NCBI GenBank assembly: GCA_947629015.1
Contig: CANRCB010000012.1
Span: 1-53,856 of the forward strand
Direction of reading: 5' to 3'
DNA: 53,856 bases
Origin: an uncultured Gemmiger sp.
Lineage (GTDB): Bacteria > Bacillota > Clostridia > Oscillospirales > Ruminococcaceae
A program made the translations under genes and the position numbers. Below the pieces are notes generated by a model. It saw only the letters and a list, made by a program, of their open reading frames with translations, made no database searches and had not been told where the DNA came from. Below, one piece after another: positions 53,459 to 53,856 of the stretch; the stretch's first letter is position 1; every line of letters starts with the position of its first letter.

Positions 53459-53856
53459 ATGCCCAAACGCAGAGCCAACGGGGAAGGCACCATCCGCAAG
53501 CGCAAGGATGGCCGCTGGGAAGGCCGGTACACCGCCGGCCATGACCCCGAAACTGGCAAGGCCATCTCCAAAAATGTGCTCGGCCACAGCCAGGCCGAGG
53601 TGCTGGAAAAGCTGAAAGATGCCATCGCCCTGTCAGCCAAGACGAGCATTTCCAAATACAGCGATTACACCGTCGGCCAGTGGGCGCAGACGTGGTATGA
53701 CGAATATGCCAAGCCCAATGTCCGCGAGAGCACCGCACTCTACTACAAGAACTACATCGACAATCACATCGTGCCGAATATCGGGGACATCAAGCTGAAA
53801 AAGCTGTCCACAATGGATATCCAGCGATTTTATAACAAAATGCGCAAGAGCGGGCG
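53459..53856 (+). CDS. Tyrosine-type integrase, N-terminal part
   Basis: The first 132 codons are in the window. The N-terminus MPKRRANGEGTIRKRKDGRWEGRYT is the AP2-like arm-binding domain of ICE/phage integrases, followed by the SAM-like core-binding domain (TVGQWAQTWYDEYAKPNVRESTALYYKNYI..LSTMDIQRFYNKM). The catalytic domain is off the right edge. The start at 53459 follows AAAGGAGG. It presumably mobilises the element that holds the Rep-like, toxin-antitoxin and FRG genes. Confidence 0.93.
   Translation, partial: MPKRRANGEGTIRKRKDGRWEGRYTAGHDPETGKAISKNVLGHSQAEVLEKLKDAIALSAKTSISKYSDYTVGQWAQTWYDEYAKPNVRESTALYYKNYIDNHIVPNIGDIKLKKLSTMDIQRFYNKMRKSG

Overview
The window looks like chromosome of a high-G+C, spore-forming Firmicute of the gut (Oscillospirales/Ruminococcaceae-like). 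The reasons are a spoIIAA-spoIIAB-sigF operon, T-box leaders on aminoacyl-tRNA synthetase genes, low-GC-type promoters (TTGACA/TATAAT) in GC-rich DNA, a vanG-type cell-wall cluster, DnaD/DnaI-type replication genes and an LPXTG-like surface protein. The assignment is inferred from gene content; there is no rRNA in the window.

Layout. 1-7.2 kb: a degV fragment, a structured intergenic repeat, the spoIIA operon, folC, a VanZ-family gene and valS with a valine T-box. 7.5-14.2 kb: a tyrosine phosphatase, then a vanRS-like two-component system and a compact operon of VanG-type ligase, VanXY-type peptidase, soluble VanT-like racemase and a membrane-anchored transglutaminase-fold protein. 14.4-21.6 kb: pfkA, a CtpE-like P-type ATPase, a 121-bp tandem repeat, and two transcription units for diacylglycerol glycolipid synthesis (CpoA-like and GlcDAG-synthase-like glycosyltransferases plus a TVP38/VTT protein). 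21.7-31.1 kb: a methyltransferase, a DUF6056-like membrane protein, thrS (threonine T-box), secG, rnr and an M20 amidohydrolase. 31.1-35.8 kb: a second copy of the structured repeat, tRNA-Ser(GGA), a DUF975-like protein, tRNA-Gly(UCC), an OPRT-like protein, and DnaD- and DnaC/DnaI-like replication proteins.

The most striking locus is 36.07-44.75 kb. A 199-aa Hin-type serine recombinase is followed by a 219-bp segment bounded by 21-bp inverted repeats. That segment carries a promoter now pointing at a 2604-codon cell-wall-anchored adhesin (VWA, LamG-like, pilin-type and PPRTG sorting domains). This is the expected layout of a phase-variable promoter switch. A second strong signal is a 17-bp box, CTTAG[CG]-N5-CTTAA[CT], found upstream of vanR, upstream of the vanG operon and upstream of both glycolipid transcription units. 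It suggests one OmpR-family regulator, plausibly the VanR encoded here, linking peptidoglycan-precursor remodelling with membrane glycolipids.

From about 44.8 kb to the end the sequence is an accessory region of visibly lower and mixed G+C. It holds a decayed tyrosine-integrase tail, a pectin-acetylesterase-like lipoprotein or membrane enzyme with a divergent TetR regulator, a MATE exporter with a ribosome-mediated attenuator in its leader, a Rep-like HTH protein, a RelBE-type toxin-antitoxin pair with a leftover antitoxin fragment, an AT-rich FRG-domain (defence-associated) gene and the start of a second integrase.
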